Origin: Sclerodactyla briareus
Taxonomy: Eukaryota; Echinodermata; Holothuroidea; Dendrochirotida; Sclerodactylidae
DNA length: 64,000 nucleotides
NCBI GenBank assembly: GCA_026419785.1
Contig: JAODTK010005597.1
Span: 1 to 64,000, forward strand
Reading direction: 5' to 3'
Position numbers and translations under genes: made by a program. Below the pieces are notes generated by a model, which was not told the DNA's origin, made no database searches, and saw only the letters and a list, made by a program, of their open reading frames with translations. Below, piece by piece: positions 35,351 to 47,769 of this stretch. How positions within the stretch are numbered: position 1 is the first letter of the stretch; each line of letters begins with the position of its first letter.

Positions 35351-35356
35351 GGCGGG

Positions 35357-38300
35357 TTTTTTTTGGGTCTAGTTTGATAGAGGGGGGTTGCGAATGTCAA
35401 AACACGCTATGGCCACCGAATGTCCTGTACTCTGGAGGCTAATAGCCAATTACAAGCTGCCTGGAATACTGTGAATGGGATACTGTAGAAATGGACTGTG
35501 ATAGAGTTAAGAATGGGGGCATATTCCTGATTCTCAAACACCAAAGACATGATGGCTATGGGCAAGAATGTGTTTGCCATGGTAACAGGGCTCTTACTTG
35601 GACACTGGGTACCTAATATTTGCCCTTGAAATGTAAAATAATTATTTTAACACAATTAACGGGCATTTTCCACCTGTGAGTCCCGTGTTTCATTGCCATT
35701 TGCAGACGCGTCGGCGAAAAGTCTCAAGTCTGCTAGTGCTCGAATCATTTTTTTTCTCTGTGACTTTCCCTGATGTCTGCAGATCGTTAACAGATTGTTA
35801 CTGCTCGGCGACAAGACACGAATAGTGAGCAATAAGATGCCACTATAAAATTTCATTTACTCCCTTTTTTAATTCCCTCTCCCCCCACCAATAATGCAAG
35901 CTGTCCAAGGGGTAACTGCTTCCTATCTGTAACTGTCTAATCCCTATGTAATTTTGGCAAAGTCAGCATACAATATTTCTCACCAGGTGTCCATATAGCC
36001 TAACCATATTGGGAAGAAATCCTGCACTCATTTTATTTAACTATATTACCAGAATTCCCCTTGATATGGTAATCTATTAGCGATGTTCCTTCCTTTCAAG
36101 ACTACATAGTAGTGAGTTGGCAGTGTCCTAGCCTATTTTTCTTTTTCTCCCATTCACAATATTCTTTTAGCCGCACGTGGACAGCTCAGCAGTCCTATAA
36201 TTCCAGACTTCACGCTGTAAGTGGCTGCGAGGAGTCCCGAGGTTTTTTTCACATTTTTTTGCACCAATTTTGTCACCTGGCGTAATCAGACACAGTACCG
36301 CTACAGACTCAAATTACAAATGATTGAACCACCCAGGCTGTGCAAATTGCAAGTATGCCACGAGGAAACCAGACTACAATCAATTTTGCCCAGATTTCCA
36401 GCTCTCTTAATTCCCCCACGGCATGAATATGTAATTGTCCTCGTTGAGATCATAAAAATTGTGAAATGTCATCCTGAGCCCCTGGACTCCACTGAGGCTA
36501 ATCGAGTGTATACTGTATCTCTCAATCTCCTAAACGAGTCCTCAGCCACTCGGGGAGTAAGTCTGGATAGTAGTGTGTTGCAAACTGCAAAACCAAAACA
36601 CTGTTTGAACAGTATAACCAGTGGTTTTGGTGAATATCAATTTGAGGGGTCCTGGAGAAGAGTTCACCTAGACCCAAAGGTTTTCACCATAGGATGGTTC
36701 ACTAATAGTCTGAAGACTAAAATGTAAACTAAGGACACTAAGGAGACATCGGCGACGTGACAGTGAACTTTGTCGCCTAAGTCCACTTTCGTGGCCAAAG
36801 TCTACTTCTGGTTGCCAAGTTTATGCTACACTTCATCACCAAAGTCACCTTTGCTAAATTCCTCTAATTCCTGATCCCTTAATTCTGACTAGGTGCGCAA
36901 TCACAGGCCATTTACCACTGGAAAATTGTGGCTCCAAGTGGCAACCCAAATGATGCATGATTTGTTTGAGAAGAGGATGGGTCCGGCAAGAGGAGTTCCC
37001 TTCTGAGCTCCTCTATGAAACCACTTATAGGCCAATTATATGCTAAGTGTGCAAAAGTTCGCCACAAAACGGTGTGTTGAATTGGAAACCACTGGCACAG
37101 GCAACTTTTGAACTTACATAATATCTGGGGAAGGTGAACGATGGTTCCCGTGACCTAGCCCGTGCAAGGCTGTTTAAAAGAGTTTTAGCTAGTGCCTATG
37201 CCTAATTACAACACCCTGAAGCCTGATCTGCATTCCTGTGGTTCAACGTCAGGTATTATTCAGTTTAGTTCTATCTGAGAGGTTCAGAAGGAGAAAATCC
37301 CATAGAAGACCCAACTACCATGGGAACGAACTCAATGCTGTAAAATGCCACATACTGGCAAACAAGTCGAGGAGGCAGTCACAACACTCCCATAAGACTT
37401 TTAGGGGAGGGAGGGGGTGCTAGTCAGGCCTAATTGATAACCGTTATAAAAAAATACTTCCGAGTGCAATACCGCTTGATTGCTGCTAGCTTGAGGGCTT
37501 GACCCCCTATTAGAACTAGTATCATTGGATAACTGGAAGAATGTTAAATTTGACGACCTCATCAACTATTCCCAAGGCGTAAATCACTACATTGGCTATT
37601 AACCTCACACTGGCATGTCTATATAGCCGTCACTACATTCACCTTACCCACACATCAGAGCTAGGCTATGTTACAAATAAGTGCCTGTTGCATGGCATAA
37701 AAAAGCCCCCTCAATTTTTCAAGGAGGTAATTTGGTTTCAGTCATCCAGCATAACGGTCTGTGAGTGGGTGCAACTGGATGCATTAACTGAAACCTACAC
37801 TCCCCATTCAAAAAAACCACATTATTGGCACTCAAATGCACTGATGCATTTCTACATTCAATGAGCACAACCTGAACTCGAATAATTTTTTCATTTCACT
37901 TTTCTCTAACTGCTGACTAGGTGAAGTCCTCCAAAGTTCATGGGAGAATGAAAGGGACACCGGACATTCGGGAAATTGCAAGTACAAAATATTTACACCC
38001 ATTTTGTTGGGTTGCTAATTAGATAGGCTTAATAACACAAATGCATTTACCACGCACTTTACCTTACCCCCGGGTTAATAGTATACACACATGCAGTAGA
38101 CTAACGTTACACCGAATATTCATGTTGTGTTAAGATTACAAACATTTGGGGGCTCAATGCTGTTTACTATTGCATTTTTACATTGAAATAAACAAAGCTC
38201 AAAAGGGATTGCCCCATATTGGAAATAAAGATCAAGAATTATTTTCATTAGTTGATATTTGCTTGGAGTTCACTAGTTACGGTCCAGAATATGTCAGTAG

Positions 38301-38579
38301 AATGTTTTTTCTTGGCTTTATTCCAGAAAAGAAGAACGTTCGATTGCGCAATATTATTATTAAACGTTATATTTGGCAGTAACTCTAAAAAGCCTTTGTG
38401 GGATTCAAGTAAATATAAGGCATTTTATGTGTTTGGCTGTGTGATCCCCTAAATACATGTTTGGGACTCTGGCTTACAGGTCACGAATTTCACGTTTATT
38501 GATCTTGAATAACCTTCATAGACATATTCCCCCATGACAACCTTTAACATGAATGCATTAACATGACATATTTGATATT
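35357..38579. other. Low-repeat stretch, possible intron or intergenic DNA
   Basis: I see no dispersed repeat shared with the rest of the window. Splice-like signals exist: ttcttttag at 36162-36170, gtaagt at 36216-36221, ctgactag at about 36893 and 37920. They do not join into a convincing gene. Confidence 0.4.
36320..36727 (+). CDS. Open frame of unknown meaning, 135 codons
   Basis: The frame is open from 36221 and its first ATG is at 36320. It has mixed composition with no low complexity and lies in the least repetitive part of the window. A gtaagt donor-like site lies just upstream (36216) and an acceptor-like site ends at 36170, leaving a 45-base open segment between. I recognise no domain. 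It could be an exon of an unknown gene or a chance frame. Confidence 0.15.
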   Translation: MIEPPRLCKLQVCHEETRLQSILPRFPALLIPPRHEYVIVLVEIIKIVKCHPEPLDSTEANRVYTVSLNLLNESSATRGVSLDSSVLQTAKPKHCLNSITSGFGEYQFEGSWRRVHLDPKVFTIGWFTNSLKTKM

Positions 38580-38900
38580 TCATCAGATTAGCTCGGTTGG
38601 TAGGGCTTAGGACTGGTGATTCATAAGGTAGCAAGTTTGAATCCCAATGACGATCAACTTTTTTTTCAGTGTACCCTTGGCAAGGTCTTTTGTATCCATC
38701 GGCTTCACCCACCCAGGCGGTAATTGGGGAACCTGTGGGGAAATTGAGTCAACCTGCGCCTACAATGGCAGCAACTTACACTCTCTGGTGATTGTCGGAG
38801 AGCGTATGTGGATCAGGATACATATCTGCCAAAGCTGCTTTGGAGAACGCCTACGACGTTGAAGAGCGCTATATACATGATGCGGGGATCTTATTATTAT
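38580..38900 (+). mobile_element. tRNA-derived SINE
   Basis: It begins with a Pol III promoter-like head: A box TAGCTCGGTTGG at 38589-38600 and B box GTTTGAATCC at 38635-38644, about 35 bases apart as in tRNA genes. A body of about 230 bp follows, ending in 'gagcgctatatacatg' and a TTATTATTAT tail, a common end in marine invertebrate SINEs. The tRNA-like head is imperfect (weak anticodon stem), so I call it SINE and not tRNA gene. No flanking direct repeat was identified. Confidence 0.75.
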
Positions 38901-41900
38901 AAACATGATGCTTATATTATCATTATTTTATATTTTGCAGGACAATGCAGTTACAACTAGCTAAAACAGGACCCATGTGGTTAATGTTAGCCTTGACATT
39001 TGGCAGTGTTCCTATCGTGTCAATGTTCGAAGTAGTGCTCCCATACCTTGGGGGGAAAGTCAGCCGGTGTTATATATGAGCGGATGGTATTTAAGGAGCA
39101 TGTACCATTCACAATATCACTTTGATATTGAAACACCTACTTTCACTCTTCCTAACGCTTATATCTGCACCCCCTAATTGCATGCCGCCATCCTCTGAGC
39201 GGCTCATTCATGCCCACAGCAACCAACAAATCAAGCTATTTAAAGCCCATGTAATTGTGACGTTTGACATTGACATCTTGGCAACAAAACATATTGGAGG
39301 GATTTTTGTATTTGAAAGTTTTGTTCGTCTAGAGCGACTGCGTGTAGTTCCGCGATTCAATTGGAGCCTACATGTCGTTTGAACTGATGATATTTTGTGG
39401 CAACTGCCCTCAGCCAATTTTATGATGCCCTGTGTCAGGATCTAAAAAAATCGACATAATTGTCCATTGCCCTCAATAATACTGATCCTCAGGCAGGGGT
39501 ATGTGATACCCAATTTGAGAAACCTGCACTCCAGATGCCACCCACTATTATCGCAGATATTTCTGTAAATACACCTGTAATGACTCCATTGTCCTCCTTT
39601 TCATTATACACATATTTCCCTTGACCGACTGATATTGTCCTGTGGCATTCAGTAATGAGCATAATACTTCAGAAGGCTTCACCCATGCTTGTCCTATAGT
39701 CCAACAGTGTTTTGTGTGCTATCACTAGTCCGGTCTCAAAGACACACCTATAAGCTTGCGATGTTTACTTGTGTTTTGAGGTTCTCCGTGTAGCCAGCAT
39801 ACATCAACTCCATGGCCTATCACACATTTTGATGATTTATTTATGGGCAATTCTCAACAAGTAAGGCCAATTAATTCAAAAGAGTACACCAGCAGCGATA
39901 ATGGCAGATTGGAGGGGGTGGAGTTCCCTCTGACAGGTTCACTTGGAGAAAAGCCTGAAATTAACCGGGGAGGTCGGCAATGCAGAACTTCATGTTGATA
40001 CCTGTTTTCCAACAATAGCGGTACATGTTAGACCCTCACCACGGGTGACCCAGACACAAAATCGAACACAGCACAACCGTGACAGTGGCCACTACCTGCC
40101 ACCCCCCCCCCCCCCCATACGAACAGGTCTCTTCACCCAATTGGGAACCTTTTAGTTTTGAGCTGGGTTGGGCTTTACAACATTAGATGACCAACCTTTC
40201 TAAAGGCCTCAATTAACTTTAGCATTAGATGTCTCCAAAACCTGTTTTTCTTGTAAAAGAAAAACTCAACATTAATTAGTCAAGAGAAAGAGATACCTTT
40301 TACATCTGGGTCCAAAGACAGAATGACCCGTATTTACCTAGCTCTGCTCAAAAGACTACGGTTGTCATCGGGGAAACCTCTAATCAGACCCAATAATACT
40401 GGCATAACTGGCTATATCTTGAAACTGCTGACATCCTTACTTGTTGCCTCTAAGCCCCCCCCCCCCCCTGTTGTTGTGTGGTCAAGTCACGCTTATCTGA
40501 GTGCAAAAGATTGAGATAGATGTATGAAATAGCCTATCAACCATACCCTACCCAACAATAAAGCAGGGGTCCTGATTCTACAGTGCCCATTCGACATTTT
40601 CATTGTCTGTTGGTTGACCCCAATGACTCTTGTACATCCCACTATAATGCTAGTTACACAAAAATTAAAGTTTTGTTTTTTTTCCCCCCCCCCCCTTAAT
40701 TGTTTAACGACACTTGCCGGATGGTGATTCATGTCCTGACGGAGGTCAGGTATTTTGAGTCCCAAGCTTGTCAGAAATTGAATATACTTCATTTGGTGAA
40801 TGGGAAGGTAATTTGTTCTTTCTCCACAAAGACTGGAAGGACGGAAGGGCAGTGAAGGGAAAGGATAATATTTGGAATTCCGAGTGAGCACTTTATAGAA
40901 TTTGAAGAAACTGACAATATCCTAATAAGGGGTAAATACACGTTTTTTCTTGTTTGGCCTTATTAGCCAACCTATCATCTAATGATCAAGGAAATACGAC
41001 ACAGTCTTGTGTCTTGTTTTGTTTGTATTGCTAGCGAATATCATTTAAGGGTTTTAATAGTATTAGCCGGATATTTCATAAGATCCTGGACCCAACAAAG
41101 CACACCCACACCCTGCCAGACACTGAGTGAGGGAACCTACAATTGCCAACCGTGACCTAATCTTGCTTAATGTTGGCACATTTTGCAACTGGCAGACTGG
41201 CAGGAAACCATTTATCAATGAAGCATGAGAGGATCAAACACCTAACAGGGGGCACCAGGATTCGCCTGAGGTGGGAGGGAGGGCAAGTGCGCGACAGGCA
41301 GACCCCCTCCCCCCTTCTCATTCTCCCTTTCCAAGATTTCTATTTGCGAAATTCCTGGATATTCACATGTAAGCATTACCCGATCGGGCTCTTCCACAAA
41401 AATCAGACAAATGAATTGCCGATGGTGGCAGAGGGGGATTTGTTGAAGTGGGGGATAGGCTTTCCTGACGCCCCCCCCCCTCCCTCCTCTAGGCCCATGG
41501 CACCCTCTCCACTAGCAACAGGAAAGTTCTACTAGAAGGTTGCTAGGTAAACAAATGATAGTTTTGTTCACAAGTCTACATATATCGACAGAAGTGAGTG
41601 TGCAGCTATACCACTGAAGCTGAATGGATCAATAAACTTTAGAATGGACTATTGAGCAGTTTTTTTTTTTTTTTCAAATATACTGTGTGTGTCCTTGACT
41701 AGACATGTGATAACAAAATAACCACAGTAGTTGGCTACTGGGGCACATCAGGGACCCCAGTGAATGATTTATGTTATGTTGGTTTAATAGCTGCAATTTA
41801 CTGGACGCCAAAAGTTCCGGCATCCACCGTAAGGTGGAACCACGACGAAAGCGTCATGGAACGCCTCAATAGGTTTCATTAGTGTTTTTGAAGTAATGAT

Positions 41901-42939
41901 TTGAGATGTCGATTTCACTGTGTTGCAGCCGCCCTCTTCGCGTTTAAACGCGTGGAATACCTTACAATATGTTCAAAGGACCATGGAACGTTTAGAATTA
42001 TTAAGGAAGAGCGTTATTTTGGCGGAAGACTTATTTTAAATTGGGGTCGATTACGTAATTTCTGGACGTCACTAAACCAATGACCCATGGGTCATACCAA
42101 CGAAAACAACAAATCCGACTTGCTCCGAGTCGTTTCCGGAAACAGTTACAAACTATGCAACAAAACCAACTTGCCAGTTGCCACAGTCGTTCGCATTGCA
42201 CGCACCTGCAGTGTGAAAGCAGGCATAAGTAATTTCCCCTCTGTCAGACTAGGGTCTTTCAAAGTTTAAATTTATGAAGCGGTAAATATTAGGCTATCCC
42301 GTTATGGTTTAGGTCATGTAACCGCCAAGTATTATATCAAGTACTATGTGGTAGAGTGAAGGTTCTTTAGGATACTCCTTTACAAAGCCAACGTGGGCTA
42401 GGCCCTGGCTCGCCACTTCATTAAATTCTGCTCCTTACTGTGACAAGGCCTAGGGCCCGTCCTGCACAAATTAATTCGGCATCGGCCTACATAACAATAA
42501 ACACAGTCCGCTGCATGATTGTCCTATTCACAATCCCACAAGCCTGTTGTTCAATGCAGGTTTCAATACGATGCAAAGTGTGGCCGAGGGTTTTTTAGAA
42601 GGAACTCTGTTTCAATTGTAAGTTAAAAAAGTATAGAATTACTAGGCTATTTGGAGCTAAATTTAGTTAAAATGCAGGGTTCATTTTCCTAATCCTAGGT
42701 CACCAAAATTGAATTTGTTTAATCTGGCAAATATTGTAATTGTGTAGTAGAATATGAAGCTGTAATGACGAGTAAATGAAAAAGCTAGCTTGTACTTGCA
42801 TGATTTGTTATACTGGCCATAATGTTGTTACATAATGTTAACACTGGTCATTGTGGAAAACATGAATGTAGGGCATAAGGTCACACTGACTAGTTTAGGC
42901 GTGCATGTCAGTCAAATAAGTGGCCAAGTTTAAAGCCTA
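38901..42939. other. Low-repeat stretch, no gene recognised
   Basis: It holds isolated C-runs (40100-40117, 40455-40468, 40684-40696, 41472-41481) and a T18 run (about 41660-41674). Frames at 40493-40891 (minus) and 41170-41535 (plus) have no known domain, and the second runs through a C-run. Confidence 0.4.
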
Positions 42940-43045
42940 CAGCAGGGGCGGCGATCATGGGGGGGACGGGGGGGGGCGGCGTCCCCCCAATATTTTGGTT
43001 GAGGGGGACGCAGTGCACTTTGTCCCCCCCCCCCAATATTTGAGC
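42940..43045. repeat. G-rich/C-rich fold-back block
   Basis: GGGGGGGACGGGG..., GGCGGCGTCCCCCC, then gagggggacgcag and a C11 run. G-rich and C-rich arms can pair. The wording 'caggggcggcgat' and 'ccccccaatatttt' recurs in poly-C repeats elsewhere in the window. Confidence 0.6.
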
Positions 43046-44749
43046 CCGACTATTTCGCTGACACTGCATGTTTCCGAAATATCCAGCGGCAACCGTGTTA
43101 AATGAATGCATAATGATATAAATGATCAATTTAAGTGAACTCTGCTGCTCCATCTTCAAATTTTTTGCGCTCTAACGCGCGCTGGTACTGTTTCCTATTC
43201 CGTTATAAAGTGTTCAGGACCGTCCTATGTGTTCCTTGTGTTGCAGACATTGAATGTTCCTTACACAAGATGCCCGAAATTTACCATGGGGTGTTCTTAA
43301 TTATCAATGAAAGCAGGGTTCTCAATTCAATATCGTTTGTATAAGTCTGGCTTTACACGCTTGTTATTGTGTTGGATGTTAGAGATGGATTGTCGTCTGG
43401 CTAGCGTCCAGCGAACAAGCGACGGCGATTTTGCATGACGTCACGACAATAATTCGTAAGGGGCTTATTTTAAATTTGAAGCTGATACTTCTCTTACCTT
43501 TTTATTATCTCATTTTATTTTGGAACGGGAAAATGCGTGAAGTACCCATTTGGTTTCAGTTTATCTAAATTTGGGGTGGGTGCGGTATATTTGTTTTAAC
43601 AAGATGCTTGTAATTGACGACAATCCATCTTTAATTGTTTCATCATTGGACGTTGTCGATTTCCTGCTGGGGATCAGTTAGTTGGAATAAACAACGCACA
43701 TACACATTTTTGAGGTAAAGGGGGTTGAGACGACGGCCTGAATTGACGGAGGTAGGTCTACCACCTAGCGGGATGTGATTGTCTCATATTTATGGGTGCA
43801 CGGTTGCACATTACGATCAACTATGAGGGCACACAGATGTGAAGCATTGAAAATGCGGCCAGGGAACGCCACAAACTGTGTTGTCAAAAAGTAATGATTA
43901 ATTCGTGAAGAAACGGCTAAGCCAAATATTGCCTGATTTTTTCGATGGAATGCCCAAGAGTGTTTGCTTCGTTGTTTTTACGGAAAGTTGACAGGTTGAG
44001 GCGACGGCGGTACTAGTACATGGGGGGACCTGTGAATTCTTTTTTTTTTTTTCGTTGGCATTTATGGTCTATTCGCAAAAGTTCAGGCAATCAAGTTATG
44101 GGTGCGACCGTTTGTTAAAAGTTGGGCGCGTGCACGGTGCTAGTATAAGGGGGCACACGGTGCGGGTGGAAACCCCTCATAGCCATCGAAGATTCGGCCA
44201 GTTAACGCCACAAATTCGTGCAAAGACATGATTCAAAATTCAGTGAAGATAGGTTTTATATCCGAAGATTGCCTGACTTTCGATTAAATGTTTCAAAACC
44301 AAAAACATTCGCGAGCGCTTCGAGCGCGTGTGCAGTTTCACTCCTCTGTGTTATACTCATTTATACACCTGTCTGGTCCCAATTGGAAGTGCATGACCCT
44401 CCCATGTGCCTGCGGAACGCAAAGAAGATGAAAAATGGGCCGGCGCGGGTTTTAAATTCTTTGAGTGGAAAAATATAAGGCCTATTAAACGATTAGGGTC
44501 AGAGAGGGGTCAGTGCAATGTCGTTAGCCAAATTGGATCCTGCAAAATCTCACGCTTCGCGCGAACGTGGTGGTTGCTGACATTGCCCATTTCCATTGAC
44601 ACTTTCATGACTGTAACCTTACTTGCATCGCATTTTAGAACGTCACAGCACCCAAACCTTGAAATGGATCCCTAAGGCGATTAGTTTTTTTGAGAACTAA
44701 AAATAAAAATTTTTTTCAGTTTTAAGGGATCTTGCTTACTGTCCCATAG
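43046..44749. other. Unassigned non-coding DNA
   Basis: No gene recognised. A T12-13 run lies at 44040-44052. Two related stretches around 43780-43960 and 44090-44300 share 'acggccagt/aacgccacaaa' type words and may be an old tandem duplication (spacing about 345 bp). Confidence 0.35.
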
Positions 44750-44900
44750 GCACGGGAATTGCCGTTTCCTGCAATCTAAGGGGTCTGTCAAACGGAAATT
44801 TTTCTTGTACGCTCCGCGCCAACCCGTGGTGGCGCTCCGCTTAGATAGTGTTCATCTCGTCCGTCCCCCCCAATCGCCAACACAAATCGCCGCCCCTGGG
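44750..44900 (+). repeat. Dispersed repeat family D, partial copy
   Basis: Shared words: 'tttcctgcaatctaagggg', 'ttcttgtacgctccgcgcc', 'aacccgtggtggcgctccgc', 'ttagatag', then a short C-run and 'aaatcgccgcccctgg'. Compare 17690-17840, 23810-24470 and 28870-29000. Confidence 0.65.
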
Positions 44901-45849
44901 CCTACAGTACGGTCTATGCCTACCGGCTATAATCTTGGGTGTGAAGTCACCTAGAAGCTGAACAAACGGCACCAGTAAAAAAAAGTAGTTTGTCTTTCAA
45001 TTACTTGACAGTACATGAAAGAAAATCACAACGAATCTGATTTGTAATGTAACGTCAGCGTAACATTTACTTACCATGTGAGAATATCCCCATATTTTGA
45101 TTGGTTGTTTTTGAACATCTAAGAAAGTTACAGCAAATTTGATTTAAGTTTGTTTTTTCTAACTTAACATGACAAAATATAGTATTTACGAAATGGGAAC
45201 CCTATCATTAGGTGAGAGGATGCATTCCTTTTAGGGTAAGGCATCCTCTCAACACCAACACTCAACGAATTCTGATTGCCCCTCCAGACAAAAAGCATCG
45301 TGTGAAGAGGAAGGACCTGTAGCTACACTTGAAGAGTTGGGGAGGGGCTACTAAATTATGGATGCAATAAATTATCATAATTGTCACTCGACACATGCCA
45401 TAAACTTCCTATGTCGTTAGTAGGCATGGGGTGGCGTCCTCGCCACACGTTTTTAAAACTTAAATATACCAAGTTGCTATCACAAAGGCGAGTCAACATG
45501 CAAGCCAATATTTCCTATTTGCACCCTTCCTCCAACCCAGCAATGACAGGTAGTTTTTTGTTGAGACCAAGCGGATAGGTCCTTCCTACGTGACATCTAA
45601 CTCGCCCTTGACCACCCCGCAATGAAGGTTTTAAATTCTGGTTCCGAACTCTGGATTGACCACTTCTGTGTGTAGCCTACATGGAAAGTTGGTCTAGTGA
45701 TAGCGAAGCCACACGGCGAACGAACTTCTCTTTACGCTAACCGCCCAAATGGTTCAGTGCTGAGAAGTCAATGACTTAGATGAAAATAATTTCATCAGCT
45801 TTTTGAAGCGGTTTCCCTTTCACAGAGGACATAACTGGAGAGAGATGCG
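44901..45849. other. Unassigned non-coding DNA
   Basis: Nothing recognisable. A short tandem-like 'ggtgagaggatgc...ggcatcctctcaac' inverted pair occurs at about 45211-45252. Confidence 0.35.
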
Positions 45850-46340
45850 TGTGATAGAAGCTTTTTAGTAGTCAGGCAACAGACTTATTGGTTTTTTTCA
45901 ACTCGACGAGTCTAGTCGTTATGAAGATCTGACCCAAAAGGTCACGAATCGTTGGGTCTATGAGGTCAAAGGAAATCAAAGTAAAGTAGGTTCACCAGAT
46001 GTAGACGGCCTAATTCTCCATTAAGCCACTCCCTAAAAAATTTTCGTTCGAAGATATATAATGACTTGAATAATCAGTGATTCAGAGCTGTTTTACCCCT
46101 TCTACTCTGAGGACATAGTGAAAAAATATCGAAATAGCGTGTGATAGCATTTTTTTTTTAGTAACGTCAGTGCAAATGACTCATTGATTTGTTGGCAACA
46201 GACGAGTCCTGGTCCTCACAAAAAATTGACCCCCCAGTTCCGAGGTCGAAAGGTCAAATGAGTTCGAAAGGTCAAAGGTCAAATATGCAGATTAGTTCAC
46301 CACCTAGACGAACAAAACTTGCAATTACAACATTGCTGCT
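45850..46340 (-). repeat. Repeat family F, two tandem units of about 290 bp
   Basis: 'gcgtgtgatag' at about 45848 and 46137 marks the unit. Each unit continues through a T-run plus 'agta', 'gacgagtc', 'ggtcaaa' words and a 'ttcacca(c)cnagatgtagacg' or similar end. The reverse complement matches 32580-32780. Confidence 0.6.
46269..46281 (+). promoter_or_regulatory. DR1-type nuclear-receptor half-site pair within repeat
   Basis: AGGTCAAAGGTCA, a perfect direct repeat with one spacer base, inside family F. A further AGGTC-like word precedes it. Confidence 0.35.
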
Positions 46341-46689
46341 CTTGAATGTTTCGTTGACAAGATTTAGAAGGATCACCTATTGTGCAACTTCATGACATTG
46401 ACCTAACACTAAATACAATAGGGTGCATCCCTCACATATGTTGCAATCCACATACCCTAACCTGAAAAACACCCCAATAGCTAATTGCCATCATTAAATA
46501 TCGTGCTAACACGGGTTTTTTTTTTTTTTTAACTTTCCCTGTCGTGACCTTGAAATCTCGACTGGCAATAAAAAAATAGGGTTCATCCTCACCACATGAG
46601 CAGCCCACGTGCTTAATTTGGACTTGATCACCCGTTTGCTTCGTTAAAACGTGCTGACAAGGAGTTGTCACACACGCACCACAGACGAC
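46341..46689. other. Unassigned non-coding DNA with T-run
   Basis: A T17 run (46515-46531). No gene recognised. Confidence 0.35.
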
Positions 46690-47100
46690 ACCCCCACACC
46701 ACATTCCAAGAGGTGGCGCCAGCGGGGGGCCGGGGGACCATTCCCTCCCCCTGTCGGAGAAGCCTACCCTCCCCCCCCACCCTTCCGCGGGAAATTCCTT
46801 GCCCATCTCGCCGTGAGCCCGAATGGGTACTTGAAAATTTGCACACCCCGTCGAAGGCCTATTGCCCCGGCAGTATGAATATTTCCAACCTTTTTGAGAG
46901 CGAAATTCCTATATGAAGCATTCCCCTCACAATGTGTATTTTTTTTTGTTCTATTCGAGAGAAAAAATGAAAACTTAAAAGGGAAAACATAAAAAAAATG
47001 CAGGCTTTGACCAAAGGGGGTGGGTGAGCTCGTCGGGGACTCGGACCCCCGTCGGGGAACTCGACCCCCCATCGGGGAAATCCTGGCGCCCACCTCTGAC
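46690..47100 (+). repeat. Dispersed repeat family E, copy 2
   Basis: A direct copy of 27480-28370 without the extra 410 bases: the 'gaaattcctata' block is followed within about 15 bases by 'caatgtgtatttt'. It includes 'gtcggggaa' repeated three times near the right end. Overlapping frames of about 80-120 codons here are repeat artefacts. Confidence 0.75.
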
Positions 47101-47769
47101 CACACCTACGCACGGACATTACTGCATAGATCATTTGCCTTTCGCGATGAATGAAAAACGTAGCGGGTGCCTAGTGCGCTATAGCAACAGATTATTTGAA
47201 GTACACCTAAACCAGGTGGAAATACACAATTATTTCCCAAAACGAAGATGGGGTTTAGTTGTGCTCAGCCTATTGCACCATTTGCTCATAAAGCGACCTG
47301 GAAATGCACAAAATACCTAATAATAAATTTAGGCCTATCGATAGCACAAAAAAAATCTACCTTGCCTCGAAAATGCACTGTCCCGCTTATAAAACAACCC
47401 CACTCCAAGTTTAACGTTATCCGATCAATATGAAGCTGCAATTCCAGATATCCCGACGTTAACTATATTAGGCCTCTCAGTGTTTTTGTGCAAGCATTTC
47501 TACAATTTCCAGTTAGCATGATTTATAACAGTGCGCCTGCGCGGAAACATCTCAGGAAACGACACGCGTAATGGTTGGCCGACTTTGTCATAACGGGGCT
47601 GGCCGCACAGTGCTGGATTTCCTTGCGCGTTTGCATGCAAATTAGCCAGAGCCGATTCCTCCCGGCTGGCTGTTATGGTAGCATGGTAATTTGCTATACT
47701 CATACTCTGACCCAGCTCTAATAACATTAATTAGGGTTACTCTCCCGAGCTTTAGGCAGCTTTAGTAGA
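47101..47769. other. Unassigned non-coding DNA
   Basis: No gene recognised in this stretch. Confidence 0.35.

Larger units (their letters stand above)
33400..35356 (+). repeat. Dispersed repeat family A, copy 2 (2.3 units of about 594-606 bp)
   Basis: The longest copy. After a TTTCGGG/AACATGG-rich part (33420-33740) there are two and a third rounds of a unit of about 600 bp. Landmarks: 'ttttctggccgtaatcggag' type words near 33918, 34511 and 35105; 'gatagacctttgtg' at about 34126 and 34736; 'ggatgtatcacatggagagtt' type words near 33830, 34430 and 35020. It ends in GGCGGT-CT-ACCGCC (35337-35350). It is the reverse complement of copy 1, including the hairpin end. Confidence 0.88.

Noticed and set aside
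38580..38655. A functional tRNA gene
   Set aside because: A and B boxes are present, but the anticodon stem is poor and a SINE-like body and tail follow.
46432..47134. Several overlapping frames of 70-124 codons on both strands
   Set aside because: They all cross repeat family E and G/C-rich runs, with no domain and mutually exclusive frames.
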